From positions 1 through 8,360 of the forward strand of contig NZ_CALUDM010000140.1 of assembly GCF_943914805.1 (NCBI RefSeq): DNA of 8,360 nucleotides, in the 5' to 3' direction. Below are positions 6,154 to 8,360 of the stretch, piece after piece. The notes below the pieces were generated by a model. It was not told the origin of the DNA. It ran no database searches and saw only the letters and a list, made by a program, of their open reading frames with translations. Every line of letters starts with the position of its first letter. Within the stretch, counting starts at the first letter, position 1. A program made the translations under genes and the position numbers. This DNA comes from an uncultured Acinetobacter sp. (lineage in GTDB: Bacteria; Pseudomonadota; Gammaproteobacteria; Pseudomonadales; Moraxellaceae).

Positions 6154-7647
6154 ATGACAACTTTAGTGCAATTTGAACAATTAAAAGCAGCGGGTTACAA
6201 CCTGATTCCAGTTTATCGTCAACGATTGGCTGATACCGATACACCATTATCAGTTTTTGCACGTTTAAAAGAACATCAACAAGCTTATTTATTTGAATCT
6301 GTTGAAGGTGGTGAAAACTGGGCGCGTTACTCAATCATTGGTTTAGGTGAGTCGACTGTATTTTCATGCAATGCGGGTCAATTAACCATTCAATCGCCAG
6401 ATGGGTCAATCCAAACACAAACCTGTGCTGATCCATTTCAATATATTCGAGATTTTCAAGCACAGTTTAAAGTCCCTACACAACAAGACTTGCCTGCCTT
6501 GCCAAGCTTCACAGGCGGTCTGGTTGGTTACTTTGGTTATGATTCAGTGCGTTATATTGAACCACGTTTAAAAAACGTGCCTGAAGCAGATCCAGTGGGT
6601 TTACCTGATTTGTGGATGATGTTGTCTAAGACAGTCATTGTTTTTGATAATTTGAAAGATACTCTGTTTGTCATTGTACATGCGGATGTTAATGACGTTG
6701 ATGCCTATACTAAAGCGCAACAACAACTAGATCAGTTAGAAGCATTATTGGCAACGCCAATCAGTTTGCAAGCCAAGAAACATACTGCTCCACATTTTGA
6801 ATCATTGACTGGGCATGACAAGTTTCTTGAATCTATCGAGAAAGTCAAAGAATACATCCGTGCAGGGGATGTGATGCAAGTGGTGCCTGGTCATCGCATG
6901 GTTTCTGATTTTGATGGTGAGCCTTTACAGGTGTATCGTGCGTTACGACATCTCAATCCTTCGCCGTATTTGTTTTTGGTGCAGGGTCAGACATTAACAG
7001 ACCAAAAACCATTCCATATTGTGGGTTCTTCACCTGAAATTCTCTCTCGACTTGAAAATGGTATTGCTACAGTGCGTCCGCTTGCAGGCACACGACCACG
7101 TGGTAAAACAAAAGAAGAGGATTTAGCGCTCGAAAAAGATTTGCTTTCTGATGAAAAAGAGATTGCAGAACATCTTATGCTCATCGATTTGGGGCGAAAT
7201 GATGTAGGACGTGTTTCTAAAATTGGTAAAGTGCAAGTGACTGATCAAATGGTGATCGAGCGTTATTCACATGTCATGCATATTGTGTCGAATGTGCAAG
7301 GTGAAGTATTGGATGATGTTGATGCTTTGGATGTTTTTAAGGCAACTTTCCCAGCAGGAACACTTTCAGGTGCGCCAAAAATTCGTGCGATGGAAATTAT
7401 TGACGAAGTTGAACCTGTAAAACGTGGAGTTTTTGGTGGAGCTGTTGGTTATTTAGGCTGGCATGGCGAAATGGACATGTCTATTGCCATCCGAACGTGT
7501 GTGATTCGTGAAAATAAGGTCTATGTTCAGGCAGGAGCAGGGCTTGTCGTTGACTCAAATCCTGAATCTGAATGGAATGAAACCCAAATAAAAGCTCGCG
7601 CAGTGATCAAAGCGGTTGAATTATCGTCAAACGGATTGATTTTATGA
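6154..7647 (+). CDS. trpE: Anthranilate synthase component I
   Basis: A 497-residue cytoplasmic enzyme subunit that converts chorismate to anthranilate in the first step of tryptophan synthesis, using ammonia from the glutamine amidotransferase subunit TrpG. The N-terminal domain has LFES at 46-49, the counterpart of the LLES motif where tryptophan binds for feedback inhibition. The chorismate-binding domain shows VRPLAGTRPRG (307-317), DLGRNDVGRV (345-354), FPAGTLSGAPK (399-409) and the glycine-rich QAGAGLVVDSNPE around 459-471. The length is complete. GAGAG at 6141-6145 is 8 bases before the ATG. No trpG follows; in Acinetobacter trpG lies elsewhere with trpD and trpC, so the split is expected. 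Regulation may involve the leader peptide and inverted repeats upstream. PabB, the paralogue in folate synthesis, is the main alternative, but full-length similarity, the inhibitor site and the gph context favour TrpE. Confidence 0.96.
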   Translation: MTTLVQFEQLKAAGYNLIPVYRQRLADTDTPLSVFARLKEHQQAYLFESVEGGENWARYSIIGLGESTVFSCNAGQLTIQSPDGSIQTQTCADPFQYIRDFQAQFKVPTQQDLPALPSFTGGLVGYFGYDSVRYIEPRLKNVPEADPVGLPDLWMMLSKTVIVFDNLKDTLFVIVHADVNDVDAYTKAQQQLDQLEALLATPISLQAKKHTAPHFESLTGHDKFLESIEKVKEYIRAGDVMQVVPGHRMVSDFDGEPLQVYRALRHLNPSPYLFLVQGQTLTDQKPFHIVGSSPEILSRLENGIATVRPLAGTRPRGKTKEEDLALEKDLLSDEKEIAEHLMLIDLGRNDVGRVSKIGKVQVTDQMVIERYSHVMHIVSNVQGEVLDDVDALDVFKATFPAGTLSGAPKIRAMEIIDEVEPVKRGVFGGAVGYLGWHGEMDMSIAIRTCVIRENKVYVQAGAGLVVDSNPESEWNETQIKARAVIKAVELSSNGLIL

Positions 7648-7653
7648 GTTTTT

Positions 7654-7677
7654 AGCGGTTTTTTTGAAAAAACCGCT
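7654..7677 (+). terminator. Hairpin terminator after trpE
   Basis: AGCGGTTTTTT (7654-7664) pairs perfectly with AAAAAACCGCT (7667-7677) around a two-base apex, seven bases after the trpE stop. The stem is long, but its T run is in the 5' arm and no T tract follows, so it departs from the usual form. It directly abuts the -35 of the tRNA promoter and probably shields that promoter from trpE transcription. Confidence 0.6.
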
Positions 7678-7704
7678 TGCATCGTTTCTGAGTTTTGCTA
7701 AACT
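7677..7704 (+). promoter_or_regulatory. Promoter of the tRNA-tuf operon
   Basis: TTGCAT (7677-7682) and TAAACT (7699-7704) are separated by 16 bases, and TG at 7696-7697 before the -10 makes it an extended -10 (TTGCTAAACT). Initiation would fall near 7711. The bases just after the -10 (GCACACC) are rather GC-rich for this DNA, a feature of stringently controlled stable-RNA promoters in enterobacteria. The boxes are seen; growth-rate control is inferred. Confidence 0.6.
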
Positions 7705-7745
7705 GCACACCGTTCCGATACGAAACGTACGAAACACTAAGAAAC

Positions 7746-7821
<76 letters not shown>

Positions 7822-7875
7822 TCTTAAAGTTTTGTGATATAGTAGTTCAGAACAACACTGAAAGTAAGTGTAAAT

Positions 7876-7959
7876 GGTGAGATTCCCGAGCGGTCAAAGG
7901 GAGCAGACTGTAACTCTGCCACGAAAGTTTCGAAGGTTCGAATCCTTCTCTCACCACCA
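7876..7959 (+). tRNA. tyrU: tRNA-Tyr, anticodon GUA
   Basis: An 84-base tRNA with a long variable arm, as bacterial tRNA-Tyr has. The acceptor arms are GGTGAGA/TCTCACC, the discriminator is A, and CCA is encoded. The anticodon stem is GCAGA/TCTGC with loop CTGTAAC; GTA is at 7910-7912. It is separated by 54 bases from the preceding tRNA. Confidence 0.96.
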
Positions 7960-7993
7960 TTAACTTCGATAAGTGGTAAATTACCAACATTAA

Positions 7994-8069
7994 GCGGGAG
8001 TAGCTCAGTTGGTAGAGCGGTAGCCTTCCAAGCTACATGTCGCGAGTTCGACCCTCGTCTCCCGCTCCA
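7994..8069 (+). tRNA. glyT: tRNA-Gly, anticodon UCC
   Basis: A 76-base tRNA with acceptor arms GCGGGAG/CTCCCGC, discriminator T and encoded CCA. The anticodon stem GTAGC/GCTAC encloses CTTCCAA with TCC at 8027-8029, reading GGA and GGG. The spacer before it is 34 bases. Confidence 0.96.
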
Positions 8070-8086
8070 TTTGAAGTTTTATATTT

Positions 8087-8161
<75 letters not shown>

Positions 8162-8172
8162 GATACAGTTTA

Positions 8173-8186
8173 GTAGATTAATCTAC
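8173..8186 (+). repeat. 14-bp perfect palindrome after tRNA-Thr(GGU)
   Basis: GTAGATT/AATCTAC is a perfect palindrome with no spacer, 11 bases after the last tRNA. As RNA it could form only a short stem after loss of central pairs; as DNA it could bind a dimeric protein. Its role, possibly a processing or binding site, is unknown. Confidence 0.5.
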
Positions 8187-8197
8187 ACCAGTTATTC

Positions 8198-8223
8198 AAA
8201 AGCAGGCTTATTAGTCTGCTTTT
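8198..8223 (+). terminator. Terminator-like hairpin between the tRNAs and tuf
   Basis: AAAAGCAGGC (8198-8207) pairs with GTCTGCTTTT (8214-8223) over 10 bp with one G-T, around a TTATTA loop. The T run is within the 3' arm, so it can act as a modest or partial terminator, or as a processing hairpin, between tRNA-Thr and tuf. Partial termination would let tRNA and EF-Tu mRNA levels differ. Confidence 0.5.
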
Positions 8224-8235
8224 CAAGTATTAGGT

Positions 8236-8288
8236 GTCTAATTTTTTAGACGATTGTCGATGCTGAGTTGTTTAACTCGTGTTCGACA
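8236..8288 (+). promoter_or_regulatory. Structured leader of tuf mRNA
   Basis: Three inverted repeats lie in a row before the tuf ribosome binding site. GTCTAA/TTAGAC (8236-8241, 8246-8251) has a TTTT loop. TGTCGA/TCGACA (8255-8260, 8283-8288) encloses GAGTT/AACTC (8265-8269, 8274-8278) with a GTTT loop. The outer stem ends five bases before the GAGGAAG site (8294-8300). The repeats are seen; whether they act in RNA processing, stability or translation is unknown. No convincing separate tuf promoter was found. Confidence 0.45.
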
Positions 8289-8305
8289 TAAACGAGGAAG
8301 AACAA

Positions 8306-8360
8306 ATGGCTAAGGCTAAGTTTGAACGTAATAAGCCACACGTAAACGTGGGTACAATTG
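8306..8360 (+). CDS. tuf: Elongation factor Tu, 5' end only
   Basis: The first 18 codons encode MAKAKFERNKPHVNVGTI, the nearly invariant N-terminus of EF-Tu, the GTPase that delivers aminoacyl-tRNA to the ribosome. The sequence is cut by the window edge just as it enters the G1 loop region (GTIGHVDHGKT in the family). GAGGAAG at 8294-8300 lies five bases before the ATG. The position after the four tRNAs matches the tufB copy of enterobacteria. The gap of 144 bases after tRNA-Thr has no clear promoter, so the gene is probably at least partly transcribed with the tRNAs. Confidence 0.95.
   Translation, partial: MAKAKFERNKPHVNVGTI

Noticed and set aside
6105..6176. Second short ORF starting at ATG 6105 in the trpE leader
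   Set aside because: It has no ribosome binding site, runs out of frame into trpE, and its start lies in the loop of the inner stem. It is probably chance.

Overview
The window looks like a chromosomal segment of a gammaproteobacterium of the genus Acinetobacter. The DNA is AT-rich. It carries a short H-NS protein with the C-terminal TWTGRGKQPRWL core, a split type II secretion cluster holding only gspN, gspC and gspD, a trpE that is not followed by trpG, and a tRNA cluster leading into an EF-Tu gene. Species cannot be fixed from the sequence alone. All real genes are on the + strand.

Layout: (1) An hns-like gene (25-348) ends at a strong intrinsic terminator (388-414). (2) A candidate promoter and a tiny leader ORF precede gspN-gspC-gspD (512-4376). 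GspN and GspC are inner-membrane components and GspD is the outer-membrane secretin; gspN and gspC overlap by one base. (3) A separately promoted gene (4516-5262) encodes a cytoplasmic FHA domain tethered by a C-terminal membrane helix. It has no assigned function and ends at an 11-bp hairpin. (4) gph, a HAD-family phosphoglycolate phosphatase (5353-6021), is followed by trpE (6154-7647), an order also known from Pseudomonas. (5) After the trpE terminator hairpin and a promoter with an extended -10, four tRNA genes follow: Thr(UGU), Tyr(GUA), Gly(UCC) and Thr(GGU). A structured leader then leads into the first 18 codons of tuf. This is the thrU-tyrU-glyT-thrT-tufB order of E. coli.

Most genes are ordinary core genes, so the new material is mainly between them. 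The best candidate is the 132-base gph-trpE gap. It contains an 11-codon ORF with a good ribosome binding site and one Trp codon next to its stop, embedded in three nested inverted repeats. The outermost repeat pairs the leader ORF's own start region with the bases directly before the trpE start codon. No U-tract terminator is present, so this looks more like translational control of trpE by a leader peptide than classical transcription attenuation. Other points of interest are a mini-ORF overlapping the gspN start, the membrane-anchored FHA protein beside the secretin gene, a long Ser/Asn-rich insertion in GspD, and the series of hairpins between tRNA-Thr and tuf. No mobile element, CRISPR array or phage gene was seen, and no gene-free stretch exceeds 300 bases.
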